From Phycisphaerales bacterium (GTDB lineage: Bacteria > Planctomycetota > Phycisphaerae > Phycisphaerales > SM1A02): 64,000 nucleotides of DNA. Below the pieces are notes generated by a model. The model was given only the letters and a program-made list of their open reading frames with translations. It ran no database searches and was not told the origin of the DNA. Every line of letters starts with the position of its first letter. The stretch's first letter is position 1. Where the stretch lies: NCBI GenBank assembly GCA_009691725.1, contig SIAP01000001.1:62001-126000 (forward strand), in the 5' to 3' direction. The position numbers and the translations under genes were made by a program. Positions 51,558-59,824 of the stretch are shown piece by piece.

Positions 51558-52669
51558 GCAGAAGCCGCCTGTACTACATCGTTTGCAGACTTGTCATCCC
51601 GTTGTGGCTATTGGCGGGTGCGCTGTTCAAGCTGATGGAGCTCAATCCCAAGTTGCTGCCGCCTTCCATCTTTGCGGTCGTCCAGTTCTTCGATGGCGCG
51701 TTTGGAATCAGCGGCGTCCCGTGGCTCGACTTGGCGATCCGCATCATCGTCGGCACGGAGATTGCGCTCGTCGCAGTGATGCTCACGATGCCACGGCTGG
51801 CGCGACCAGTGGCCATCGCAACCATGAGTCTCTTCTGTCTCATCCTGCTGTGGATCATCATCCCAGCGTTCGCCGAGAAGGGATGGAGCGGAGCATGGAA
51901 GGGATCCTGCGGATGCTTTGGCGATGCAGGACCGAATCCGATCATCATGCTGATGATGGACGCGACGCTGTTGACGCTTGCAGTGATTTCCAAACGACGT
52001 GTGCTCGGCTCGCCCGCTCCAACAACGACCTTCGGTCTGCCAAGCGCGATCACCTTGACTCTCGCGGGCGCAATCGTGGCGTACGCGGTGCCCGCGCGAG
52101 CGAAGATCGTGATACCGATTGTTCCCATCGAACCGATCGTCGACCCCGTCGTTCCTCCGATCGATGACCCCATCCCGACGACGAATGGGAACGACCCTCT
52201 CAAGCCAACACCGCCGCCAGTCGTCACTCCTCCAAAGATCGCCGCGTGGACTGGCATGCCTGCGACGGCGGCGCCTTACTACATTCCGGTTTTCTCCACG
52301 TGGTTGGGAACTCGTTTCGATGGACAAGAGATTGCGCGACTCATGACTGTTGCGCCGCCAGCGGCGATCAACAGCGGGACCTGGTTCGTCATGTTCTACC
52401 GAGAAGATTGCGACCACTGCCACGAACTTCTTCAAGCCCACTTCTCTGGTCATCTCGATGTTCCCACGCTCACCATCGCCATTCCAGATACCGATCCGGC
52501 CGCATCGCTGGAGATGCCCTGCGGCGAGTGCGAGGTGCGAACACTGCTCAAGGGTCCCGAGTATGTGCTCACCACGCCGGTTCTCATGCGGGTCGTCAAT
52601 GGTGTGATCACTTCGATCGCTCCTGATTCGGAAGATCGCGCCGCGATTGAGCGCTGTCTCACTCCTTGA
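51554..52669 (+). CDS. MauE/DoxX-like membrane domain fused to a thioredoxin-like domain with two CXXC motifs
   Basis: 371 residues. N-terminal four-helix membrane domain containing GSCGCFGD, a signature of MauE-type redox proteins, then a helix (about 155-180) and a Pro-rich linker. The C-terminal domain begins near residue 230 with FVMFYREDCDHCHELL (CXXC) and carries a second CXXC in LEMPCGECEVR before TTPVLMRVVNG (cis-Pro region). Probably disulphide transfer across the membrane. It overlaps gmhA as ATGA and is followed by a paralog. Confidence 0.8.
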   Translation: MSRSRLYYIVCRLVIPLWLLAGALFKLMELNPKLLPPSIFAVVQFFDGAFGISGVPWLDLAIRIIVGTEIALVAVMLTMPRLARPVAIATMSLFCLILLWIIIPAFAEKGWSGAWKGSCGCFGDAGPNPIIMLMMDATLLTLAVISKRRVLGSPAPTTTFGLPSAITLTLAGAIVAYAVPARAKIVIPIVPIEPIVDPVVPPIDDPIPTTNGNDPLKPTPPPVVTPPKIAAWTGMPATAAPYYIPVFSTWLGTRFDGQEIARLMTVAPPAAINSGTWFVMFYREDCDHCHELLQAHFSGHLDVPTLTIAIPDTDPAASLEMPCGECEVRTLLKGPEYVLTTPVLMRVVNGVITSIAPDSEDRAAIERCLTP

Positions 52670-52679
52670 AAGCACCACC

Positions 52680-53663
52680 ATGCGCACGCTTGTCATCCGG
52701 ATACTCGCGCCGATTCTTCTGGCTGCCACTGCGATTGCATGGATCTCTCAAGGGACAATGTGGATGCCTCGGTGGATGGCAAACGTTGGATTGCGACTCT
52801 CGCTCTCGGAAGTTGCGATGGCTCAACTGACCATTGGCATCTTGCTTGCGTCCACATTGACATTCGCCCTCTTGGGATCATGGGTGAAACCAGCGTTCAT
52901 TCGCATTGCATTGATCGGCTATGCCTTCTGCGCTGTGGCAACGATCGCATCTGCTTTCGCTGGCAGTGGAGCGCAGTCGCTCGTGCTGCCAACGATTGGG
53001 TTGGTTGCTGCGCTGGGGCTGAACGCTCTCGCTGACCGCGCCGCCCCCACACTGCGAACACCCCGCCACGGTGCCAATGTGTGGATGTGCGGAGCGTTCG
53101 TTGCGATCTGGGTGGTGCCCATTGGAGTTGCTGCACAGATACCAATCGCGAACAGTTCGCTGACGGTCGGTGATGGGTCGGCCAATGGGCTGCAACGAGG
53201 ACCAGCGAGTGTCGTGTTGGACTATGCGCACTGGCAAGGCCGAACACTTCCAGATACAGGACTGTCGAGACTTCTTCCATTGTTGACTGCGCTGACGATT
53301 GAAGGTCAATCGATCGTCATCCTGTATAGCCCAGAGTGCGGTCATTGCAGAGAGCTCTTTGCCGAATACTTCACGCAGTCAATGGGCGAGGTCAAGGTCA
53401 TTGCGGTGGAAGTCCCCCCAGCGCCGGGGAGTACACCGCTTGTGGGAGACAATCTCGGACCCATCGAGTGCCCGAGTTGCCAGTGGCTGTCGCTCCCAGC
53501 AGGCACGCATTACATCCTCAAACCCCCGACGATTCTGGTGGTCAAGGATGGGCGGGTGATCTGCGCAACCGATTCTGATTGGAAGGCATGCTTGGGTGAT
53601 CCCCCATCACCAACCCCATCACCAACCCCATCACCAGCGTCTCCAACGGCGATCACTCCATAG
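52680..53663 (+). CDS. Paralogous membrane protein with thioredoxin-like domain, no CGCFG motif
   Basis: 327 residues. N-terminal membrane domain of about four helices resembling the preceding protein but without the CGCFG cysteines, a linker, then a thioredoxin-like domain: SIVILYSPECGHCRELF (CXXC) and a second pair in IECPSCQWLSL, with KPPTILVVKDG (cis-Pro). The tail is PSPTPSPTPSPASPT from a 12-bp DNA repeat. It lies 10 nt after its paralog and overlaps tilS by 11 nt. Confidence 0.78.
   Translation: MRTLVIRILAPILLAATAIAWISQGTMWMPRWMANVGLRLSLSEVAMAQLTIGILLASTLTFALLGSWVKPAFIRIALIGYAFCAVATIASAFAGSGAQSLVLPTIGLVAALGLNALADRAAPTLRTPRHGANVWMCGAFVAIWVVPIGVAAQIPIANSSLTVGDGSANGLQRGPASVVLDYAHWQGRTLPDTGLSRLLPLLTALTIEGQSIVILYSPECGHCRELFAEYFTQSMGEVKVIAVEVPPAPGSTPLVGDNLGPIECPSCQWLSLPAGTHYILKPPTILVVKDGRVICATDSDWKACLGDPPSPTPSPTPSPASPTAITP
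53606..53637 (+). repeat. 12-bp tandem repeat coding a Pro-Ser-Pro-Thr tail
   Basis: ATCACCAACCCC occurs twice and then partially (ATCACCAGCG), at the 3' end of the thioredoxin-like gene. Confidence 0.75.
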
Positions 53664-54696
53664 GTCGCGACTTCGCTGCGGGGCGCACTGCGCTGGATGT
53701 AATCGAAATCGTGCGAGCGCGAATCACGACAAGACCTCCGTCACACTCGAATCTTCGCGGGCGGCGCGTCTCGTCGCAGATGCTCTGGGCAATGCTTCGA
53801 GTCACTTTCGGTTCCAGCGACATGGAGCGCAATCCAAAGACACTCGTCAAGAGCGCTGCGCATCGAACGACCCCGCAGGAACGCAAGGTCTCGCGCGGAA
53901 TCTCGTCTGCCATCAAACCGTTCTGGAGCGCCATCTGCCGCAGCGCCCACGCACCACTTCGTGCGGCCTCGCTGGCGTGCAGGGCGTGCTTGGCCATCTG
54001 CGGCCACCGCGTCAAGAGTTCCGGGATGACCCGATGTCGAAGAAAAGCGCGGGGCGAATCGATGTTCGCGTTGCTTGCATCGTCGCGCCACTCCAAATGC
54101 AGGTGTCGACACAATGACTCAATCTCGCGCCGACTCACAGACAGCAGCGGACGTGCAATTCGAATCCTGCTCCGTGGCGACGCAGCGCGAACCCACGGAA
54201 TCGCAGCAAGTCCGCGGCTTCCAGCGCCCCGACCAATCCGCATCAACAACGTCTCGAGGACATCATCGCTTTGGTGGGCAAGAAGAATCCATGGCGTTCC
54301 GCTTCGCTTCGCTGCGCCCTCGAGCGCCGCAAGTCGAAGGGTGCGAGACTGTGCAGAGAGTCCCCCCTTCCCCGCCGCTGGTCTGATATCGATCGAAGAA
54401 AAGGCAACGCCGATTCGCGCACAGAGTGCCGCGCAATGGAGTTGTTCTTCGTCCGCCTCTTTTCGAAGATGGTGATGAACATAGACCGCAGACACGGTCA
54501 GCGCGCTTCTCGCGCGCTGCGCGAATGCTGCTGCGAGGACGACCAGTGCAGTTGAATCCACCCCCCCGCTCAAACCAACCAGCAGACTCTCGCCAGATTT
54601 CCATCGACAACGCATCGCAAGATTGCGCGCAAATGTCGCACAGATCGGGTGCCTGCGCGCCCGAAGCAAGATCGCATCCGTTGCAGTCGTTCTCAC
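53653..54696 (-). CDS. tilS: tRNA(Ile)-lysidine synthase
   Basis: Converts C34 of the CAU-anticodon tRNA-Ile to lysidine so that AUA is decoded. 347 residues: PP-loop GLSGGVDSTAL, YVHHHLRKEADEE, LAHQSDDVLETLLMRIGRGAGSRGLAAI, RPLL and RHRVIPEL. Shorter than E. coli TilS (which has extra C-terminal domains). Start is GTG 54696 with TAGCAT exactly 6 nt upstream, at the end of the preceding B12-binding-like gene (4 nt gap). Confidence 0.93.
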   Translation of the reverse strand: MRTTATDAILLRARRHPICATFARNLAMRCRWKSGESLLVGLSGGVDSTALVVLAAAFAQRARSALTVSAVYVHHHLRKEADEEQLHCAALCARIGVAFSSIDIRPAAGKGGLSAQSRTLRLAALEGAAKRSGTPWILLAHQSDDVLETLLMRIGRGAGSRGLAAIPWVRAASPRSRIRIARPLLSVSRREIESLCRHLHLEWRDDASNANIDSPRAFLRHRVIPELLTRWPQMAKHALHASEAARSGAWALRQMALQNGLMADEIPRETLRSCGVVRCAALLTSVFGLRSMSLEPKVTRSIAQSICDETRRPRRFECDGGLVVIRARTISITSSAVRPAAKSRPME

Positions 54697-54700
54697 ACGG

Positions 54701-55504
54701 TCATGCTACGGCGATGCGTGTGCGTGGCGAAGCGTTCGATGCGCTGCGCCGCTGTGTGGCAGTTGCCGCAGGAGTTGGTGTCGCGACCGGTGCAGCGAGT
54801 GCGCATCGAACCATTCGTTCGACCGCGAGTGGGTCATCTGCAGTCGCATCGGCGCCAATTTCTTCAGCGAGGCCCGGGGCACGAGCAAAGACACCGCCGC
54901 CGCAGATCACTGGGAAACTGGGGCGCGACTGCGCCTCTCTGAGCATGTCAATGAGTTGGCGGATCCGTGGCGCGTCGGACGCGGCGGCGGCGAATACGAC
55001 CAGCGCGTCGGGTTTGCGCTGTCCAATCTCGGAGATGATTTCGTCGTTGGCGACGCCACCCGCTGCGAAAAACACGCAGTATCCACTCGCCTCCAGCAAA
55101 TCGCTGCATAGTTGGCCAGCGAGATCTTCTGATTCATTTGGTCCGCAGACGCACAGCAGCGTTCGACCATTGCGCGGTGCCTGCTCGTAGCGAGCCTGCG
55201 CCTGATCGACGAGCATGCGTAGGAGTCGAGTGGCGTACTGATACGCGAGCGTGGTGAGTTGGTCATGACGCCACATACGAAAGATCGTCTGCATCGTTGG
55301 CCAGTACAACTCGTGTGCGAGTTGCGTCGCGGTCAATCCATGTCCGTGGACCTGCTCGATGAAGGTGCGCGTGGCGAGGCGATCTCCGGCAACGGAGAGT
55401 TGGAGGAGGCGTTCGAGGGCGAGCTCCGTATTCATGAGTGGCTTGGTCATGTTTGTCTTGCTTGTCTTGTTTGTCATGTTGCTCTGGTTGGTCTGGTTGG
55501 TCAT
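54701..55504 (-). CDS. Cobalamin-binding-domain-like protein lacking the cobalt His
   Basis: 267 residues. N-terminus MTNQTNQSNMTNKTSKTNMT is low complexity from a DNA repeat, followed by a helical region (about 25-100) of the type found before B12-binding domains (WPTMQTIFRMWRHDQLTTLAYQYATRLLRMLVDQ) and a Rossmann-like B12 domain. The expected DxHxxG/ExHxxG motif reads S-E-D-L-A-G in CGPNESEDLAG, so the His that ligates cobalt is absent, while GYCVFFAAGGVANDE and FPVICGGGVFAR remain. Probably a sensor or regulator rather than an enzyme. Start ambiguous among Met 1, 10, 19 and 24. Confidence 0.78.
   Translation of the reverse strand: MTNQTNQSNMTNKTSKTNMTKPLMNTELALERLLQLSVAGDRLATRTFIEQVHGHGLTATQLAHELYWPTMQTIFRMWRHDQLTTLAYQYATRLLRMLVDQAQARYEQAPRNGRTLLCVCGPNESEDLAGQLCSDLLEASGYCVFFAAGGVANDEIISEIGQRKPDALVVFAAAASDAPRIRQLIDMLREAQSRPSFPVICGGGVFARAPGLAEEIGADATADDPLAVERMVRCALAAPVATPTPAATATQRRSASNASPRTRIAVA
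54703..54708 (-). promoter_or_regulatory. tilS: Leaderless-type -10 box of tilS
   Basis: TAGCAT, then gaccgt, then GTG 54696; it overlaps the last codons of the upstream gene. Confidence 0.6.
55435..55504 (-). repeat. Degenerate Asn/Thr/Lys/Met codon repeat
   Basis: Imperfect repeats of AMSAACMAGA-type 9-mers with ATG every 15-27 nt encode the N-terminus of the B12-binding-like protein and create several possible starts. Confidence 0.6.
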
Positions 55505-55614
55505 GGACTTCTTTTCGACTGTGCGCGCTCCGAAAATCCCAGCAGGACAAAGGAACTCCTCGAGAGCGTTATTCGCTACTGGGAAATGCATTATCAACCG
55601 TGAAAGTGAGTCGA

Positions 55615-55620
55615 TAGGAT
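55615..55620 (+). promoter_or_regulatory. Leaderless-type -10 box of ubiE/menG
   Basis: TAGGAT, then cgggtt, then GTG 55627. A TTATCA 18 nt upstream may act as the -35 element. Confidence 0.6.
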
Positions 55621-55626
55621 CGGGTT

Positions 55627-56454
55627 GTGGCATCCTCTTACGAAAATCCATCTTCGACGACGCCAACTGGCGATGCCACGACTCCAGTTGCGACAGACCC
55701 GTCGTTGAGTTGGGATAGCGCCTCGCTTCGTGGCAACCCACACGACCGAGACGACAAAGCAATGCGAGTTCGAGAGATGTTCACGGCGATCGCACACGCA
55801 TACGACCTCAACAATCGCGTGCACTCGCTGGGTCTCGATCAATCGTGGCGTCGAAAAGCGGTGCAGCTTGCAGAACCAGTGGTCGGCGCAGAAGTGTTGG
55901 ATGTCGCGTGTGGCACTGGGGATCTCTCGCAGTCGTTTGCGCTCGCTGGCGCCAAGCGCGTGATCGGGCTGGACTACACCCCGGCCATGTTGGATCAGGC
56001 ACGCATGAAGGCTGCTCGCAAGGGTGGCGCCTGTGGCCGGATCGAATATGTGCAAGGCGATGCGCAAGAGCTTCCCTATTCCAGCCGCTGCATGGACATC
56101 GTGTCGATTGCCTTTGGCATTCGAAATGTGGCAGATCCACTGCGCGCAATTCACGAGTTCCATCGCGTGCTGCGCCCGGGGGGTCGGTTAGTGGTGCTGG
56201 AATTCGCCGAGCCGCAGCACCCGGTGATCCGTTTCATGCATCGCATCTACACCCACCACATCATGCCGTGGACCGCGACAATCCTTGCGCGCGATGGCTC
56301 CGGCGCTTATCGCTATCTCCCCCGATCCGTCCAGACATTCCTCGATCCCTCGGCACTCGCGACCCAACTGAAGAGCGCCGGGTTCTCCAAAGTTTCCCAG
56401 CATCCATTGACGATGGGTACCTGTGTCGTCACTGTTGGAGAGGTGTCGACATGA
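55627..56454 (+). CDS. menG: Demethylmenaquinone/ubiquinone methyltransferase (UbiE/MenG)
   Basis: SAM-dependent C-methylation of the quinone ring. 275 residues: about 45 variable N-terminal residues, then the family signature YDLNNRVHSLGLDQSWRRKA, SAM motif LDVACGTGDLS, AFGIRNVADPLRAIHEFHRVLRPGGRLVVLEF, and YRYLPRSVQTF. Menaquinone is the likely substrate in this phylum. Start is GTG 55627, supported by the box 6 nt upstream. Confidence 0.93.
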   Translation: MASSYENPSSTTPTGDATTPVATDPSLSWDSASLRGNPHDRDDKAMRVREMFTAIAHAYDLNNRVHSLGLDQSWRRKAVQLAEPVVGAEVLDVACGTGDLSQSFALAGAKRVIGLDYTPAMLDQARMKAARKGGACGRIEYVQGDAQELPYSSRCMDIVSIAFGIRNVADPLRAIHEFHRVLRPGGRLVVLEFAEPQHPVIRFMHRIYTHHIMPWTATILARDGSGAYRYLPRSVQTFLDPSALATQLKSAGFSKVSQHPLTMGTCVVTVGEVST

Positions 56455-56486
56455 TCGATAATCGCTCCACAGTTCCGAGAAACGAC

Positions 56487-56492
56487 TACACT
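56487..56492 (+). promoter_or_regulatory. Putative -10 box of the amidohydrolase gene
   Basis: TACACT, 11 nt before ATG 56504 (5 nt before an in-frame TTG at 56498). Confidence 0.35.
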
Positions 56493-56503
56493 GGAAATTG
56501 CCC

Positions 56504-57430
56504 ATGATCTTCGATGTAATGACACGCGCGTGGCACTCGCCAGAGCAACTCGGCTTCGAGTTGGCGGAGGGAATCCGAAATCAATCTCGCCGTCCGGGTG
56601 GTCTTGACGGCACAATCGGATCGCACACGCGTGCCATGGAGTGCGTCGGTTGCGCACTGGTCCATGGATTCAAGTCTCAGGCCCTCTCGGCCGTTGTTCC
56701 GCCGGAGTTCGTCGCAGATGTGGTCTCTCGACAGCCACATCGACTCGCAGGAGTTGCTGGAATCGACCCGATGTCCCCATCGTGGTCCGACGATCTGGAT
56801 CACGCACGATCGCTAGGACTTGCTGCGGTCACGGTCTCCCCCTCCGCGCAGGGATTTCACCCAACCCATTCCAATGCCATGCGCTTCTTTGATCGCTGCG
56901 CGTTCGAACGCCTTCCCGTCTTTGTGAGTCGACCAGGAATCTTGTCGCCCGCGATGATCTTGGAGTATGACCGTCCTACTCCATGGGATGAAGTTGCACG
57001 GACCTTCCCTGCACTGAAGATCATCATCGCCGAAATCGGTGCTCCTTGGATTGATGAGACCATTGCACTGCTGTCGAAACACCCCGGCATCTATGCCGAT
57101 ACGAGCGGGCTCGCCTCGCAGTCGTGGCGGCTGTACACCACGCTGCTGCATGCACACGAGGTTGGAGTCCTCGAGAAGATATTCTTCGGTTCTGGATTCC
57201 CATTCGCATCTCCCGCCGCTGCGGTGGAGGCGATCTACTCACTCAATTCGTATGCGCTTGGAACAAACCTCTCGTCGATCCCACGCGCGGCTCTTCGACT
57301 GATCGTGGAACGCAATCCGATTACAACGCTTGGCATGACGGCGCCTCTCACGATCGGAGCACACGCGACCCATGCACCTGCCACCGATCGATCTGCGTTT
57401 AGTGCGGGAACGCACTCACCCCAGCGGTGA
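56504..57430 (+). CDS. Amidohydrolase-like TIM-barrel protein (Amidohydro_2 type)
   Basis: 308 residues. The fold is suggested by LAGVAGIDPMSPSWSDDLDHAR, GLAAVTVSPSAQGFHPTH, FPALKIIIAEIGAPWIDETIALLSKHPGIYADTSGLA and FFGSGFPFASP, which follow the ACMSD/decarboxylase-like group. Several metal ligands are replaced: no N-terminal HxH, the strand-5 His is Glu (AEIGAPW instead of xHxGxxW) and the final Asp is Gly-Phe (GSGFPF instead of GSDFPF). So hydrolase activity is doubtful. Follows menG by 49 bp. Confidence 0.78.
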   Translation: MIFDVMTRAWHSPEQLGFELAEGIRNQSRRPGGLDGTIGSHTRAMECVGCALVHGFKSQALSAVVPPEFVADVVSRQPHRLAGVAGIDPMSPSWSDDLDHARSLGLAAVTVSPSAQGFHPTHSNAMRFFDRCAFERLPVFVSRPGILSPAMILEYDRPTPWDEVARTFPALKIIIAEIGAPWIDETIALLSKHPGIYADTSGLASQSWRLYTTLLHAHEVGVLEKIFFGSGFPFASPAAAVEAIYSLNSYALGTNLSSIPRAALRLIVERNPITTLGMTAPLTIGAHATHAPATDRSAFSAGTHSPQR

Positions 57431-58164
57431 TGGCGACACTGACACACAACTCGCGCTGGTGGATCCCAGTCGTCACTCCGTTGGCGACTTCTTGCGCGGC
57501 AGCGTGCGTGACTGTGTTCTTTCCCCTCTGCTTGGTGGGATGCATGTTTGCTGCGGGATGCGGCGTCGGTGCAGTAGGACGATTGGAAGTCACATCGATG
57601 GGAGACAGCCCAAGAACGCTTGTGACAGATCTCGGGGTGAGCACCTACGCACTCGAACTTGCCAACACATCGTTCATGATGAGCGATATCACCCAAGAAA
57701 CGCTCCAGGACTCCACATCGATTTACGGTCATGTGCTGCATGTCGAACTCCTGTGGGTTCCAAAGGCTGGCCACACCGCCGTTGATCCGGCCGCGACCAA
57801 TACAAGTATTCGCCTTGTCGTTTTCTCTGGAAAGGAGATTGGCGTGTATGGAGGCGGTGGATTCGCGTGGCCGACTGGTGAGCCGGGCGAGCCCCAATAC
57901 GGACTCGACATCGTTGGATCCAATGTCTCTCTCCTCGCTGCAACATCCGGATTCATCGACCTGCTCAGCCCCGCACAACTGACGGGTCGCTTGACGAGTC
58001 GATTGGATGACGCCAAAACACGACAGATGCGAAGAGCCACGAGCCAGTGCGTGACCAACGCACTCAAGCGCGTCCAATGGGTTGGACCGATGTCAGGCGA
58101 TCTGCAAGAACGGGCGCGCTCGCCAATGGATGGGTCATCAATTGATGATGTCGTCTTTCGTTGA
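57430..58164 (+). CDS. Predicted envelope protein of unknown function
   Basis: 244 residues, not recognised. A long hydrophobic N-terminal segment (VTPLATSCAAACVTVFFPLCLVGCMFAAGC) could be a lipoprotein signal with lipobox at FAAGC or a membrane helix; the rest is soluble and beta-rich (GVSTYALELANTSFMM, HVLHVELLWVP, IRLVVFSGKEIGVYGGGGFAW), with a helical basic C-terminus. Its start overlaps the amidohydrolase stop (TGATG) and its end overlaps the convergent nudix gene by 27 nt. Confidence 0.65.
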   Translation: MATLTHNSRWWIPVVTPLATSCAAACVTVFFPLCLVGCMFAAGCGVGAVGRLEVTSMGDSPRTLVTDLGVSTYALELANTSFMMSDITQETLQDSTSIYGHVLHVELLWVPKAGHTAVDPAATNTSIRLVVFSGKEIGVYGGGGFAWPTGEPGEPQYGLDIVGSNVSLLAATSGFIDLLSPAQLTGRLTSRLDDAKTRQMRRATSQCVTNALKRVQWVGPMSGDLQERARSPMDGSSIDDVVFR

Positions 58165-58866
58165 GCCGCTGGCTTTCGCTGAGCCGCTAGCCGCAAAGAG
58201 TCCCCGTGCGATGGCGATCATCGCCGCAGTGCATGGTGTGGCAACGGGTGGAACCTCGAGTCGGTGGATGAGTTGAAACTCTGAATACTCCCAATTGGGC
58301 GGAGCATCGGGCGGATTCTCCATCTCGAGCTGATGAACGACCTCCCAGTTTCGCGTTTCTCCGTCGAAGATCAGCGCAGCGGCACGTGGCGGTCGTGCAC
58401 AACGAACACCACACTCCTCCATCAATTCCCGTTCGATGCCGACCGATGGGTCTTCGCCGGGCTCTACGGCTCCGCCTGGCGCGAACTCCCACTGACCCGG
58501 ATAGGTTGCGCAGGACTCTGAACGCCTTCCAATCAGCCACCGACCCTGCCAATGCGCGATGCCCTTTGTTCCAAGCCCGATGAAACCAGTTTCCACGCCG
58601 ACGCTGCGGACTGCGCCCATTCGGTAGTTCGTCCGAGTCACGTGAACCGTCGCTCCTCCGTGTCCATCGCGATGCACGCCGATGACATGCCAGCATGCGC
58701 CATCGGTGAAGTGCGGATGCGCGTCGGTCAGTGCGTCCCATGCGAGCGCGATGCTGTCGATGGAAGCTCTGGGAACAAATGGAATGGAACTCGGCTGGAC
58801 CCGTGGCGGTCGCCGAAGCCAGATGATCCGATCACTGCTGCGCATGGGATCCCGAGGCATCGGCAT
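58138..58866 (-). CDS. Nudix hydrolase with N-terminal extension
   Basis: 242 residues. Nudix box GGAVEPGEDPSVGIERELMEECGV at about 151-174. The preceding 125 residues (DALTDAHPHFTDGACWHVIGV, VTRTNYRMGAVRSVG, TGFIGLGTKGIAHWQGRWLIGRRSE) form an extra module plus the first Nudix strands, as in some eukaryote-like nudix proteins with a pre-Nudix domain. Substrate unknown. No TANNNT box lies close to the ATG. Confidence 0.82.
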   Translation of the reverse strand: MPMPRDPMRSSDRIIWLRRPPRVQPSSIPFVPRASIDSIALAWDALTDAHPHFTDGACWHVIGVHRDGHGGATVHVTRTNYRMGAVRSVGVETGFIGLGTKGIAHWQGRWLIGRRSESCATYPGQWEFAPGGAVEPGEDPSVGIERELMEECGVRCARPPRAAALIFDGETRNWEVVHQLEMENPPDAPPNWEYSEFQLIHRLEVPPVATPCTAAMIAIARGLFAASGSAKASGSTKDDIIN

Positions 58867-59020
58867 CGAGCGTCGGCAGAAATTTTTGTCGAGTGATCAC
58901 CTACGGATCGTAGTCCACGACTTCATCACCTACTAGGGATCGTGGTGCACAACCCGACCGAGTTTCGTCCCCAAGAAATCTCGTCAGAAACCCCCCGTGA
59001 CAGGCCGATGTAGAGCATCT

Positions 59021-59239
59021 ATGACGCACGAGCACCGCACTCCAACAGTCGACCACCTCGTCGAATCCATCGTCGCGATGAGCCCCAGCGCAGACCGGCA
59101 GTGGCTCCTGGACTTTGATGCGTACGACCTCATGCGGTACCTCCAACACCTCGAGTGCGCACTCGAACCGAGAACGACCGCGTCACCGTGGCAACGCCTT
59201 GGCGATACTCCGGCGATCGTCTGGCGCACCGGGGAGTGA
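59021..59239 (+). CDS. Small protein of unknown function
   Basis: 72 residues: MTHEHRTPTVDHLVESIVAMSPSAD then an amphipathic helical core WLLDFDAYDLMRYLQHLECALEP. Soluble, acidic/His-rich N-terminus. No recognised family and no clear ribosome binding site. Amino-acid composition looks protein-like, so I keep it at moderate confidence. An 11-bp repeat follows the stop. Confidence 0.45.
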   Translation: MTHEHRTPTVDHLVESIVAMSPSADRQWLLDFDAYDLMRYLQHLECALEPRTTASPWQRLGDTPAIVWRTGE

Positions 59240-59243
59240 CGCA

Positions 59244-59286
59244 GATCCTCGCAGAGATCTCGCGGGGATCTCGCGGGGATCTCGCA
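59244..59286. repeat. 11-bp tandem repeat
   Basis: GATCTCGCGGG occurs at 59256 and 59267 and partially at 59278, with a degenerate copy at 59244. Non-coding, between the small ORF and the convergent response-regulator gene. Confidence 0.75.
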
Positions 59287-59335
59287 GAATGCTGAACGAG
59301 GTTTTTCAGAGTCGAGTGAATTCCGACACGGTGCG

Positions 59336-59818
59336 CTACTGGCGTTCTCGTGAGGCGAGGAAGATGGCGAGTTGCTTCTTGAGCAATCGCAATCCAAGAA
59401 GCCCCCGCACCCGCGTCAACAACTCGACCTTATTGACCGGCTTGGAAACGAAGTCATCGCATCCAGACTCGACCGCTCGCTCCATATCCCCCAGTTCGTG
59501 GAGCGCGGTCACCATGATGATGACTGTGTCGCGGGTTGCTGGATTCGCCTTGATCTTTTGACAGACTTCAAATCCAGACATCCGAGGCATCATCACATCC
59601 AACAAGACAAGGTCGGGATGATCACCTTCAATTCGTGCGATTGCCTCGAGCCCATCGCGGGCGATGAGGATGCGGCATGGCAGACTCTCCATATACGCCT
59701 GAATCAGTTCGAGGTTTTGCGCGTTGTCATCGACGATGAGAACCGTTCCCGTGCTCAAGTCCACCTCGGACGCGCCGTCGTGTGCTGGGAATGTTCCAGT
59801 TCCTGTCGATCCGCTCAT
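59336..59818 (-). CDS. Stand-alone response regulator receiver protein
   Basis: 160 residues: a 25-residue variable N-terminus, then a CheY-like receiver with acidic pair in VLIVDDNAQN, phospho-acceptor Asp in LVLLDVMMPRMSG, Thr in VTALHE and Lys in SKPVNKVELL. A short helical C-terminus follows and there is no output domain. No histidine kinase is nearby. TACACT lies exactly 6 nt before ATG 59818. Confidence 0.9.
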   Translation of the reverse strand: MSGSTGTGTFPAHDGASEVDLSTGTVLIVDDNAQNLELIQAYMESLPCRILIARDGLEAIARIEGDHPDLVLLDVMMPRMSGFEVCQKIKANPATRDTVIIMVTALHELGDMERAVESGCDDFVSKPVNKVELLTRVRGLLGLRLLKKQLAIFLASRERQ

Positions 59819-59824
59819 GCCGGA

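Noticed and set aside
53606..53637. Possible CRISPR-like or short repeat array
   Set aside because: Repeats are 12 bp, contiguous and in frame, coding a Pro-Ser-Thr tail; no spacers.
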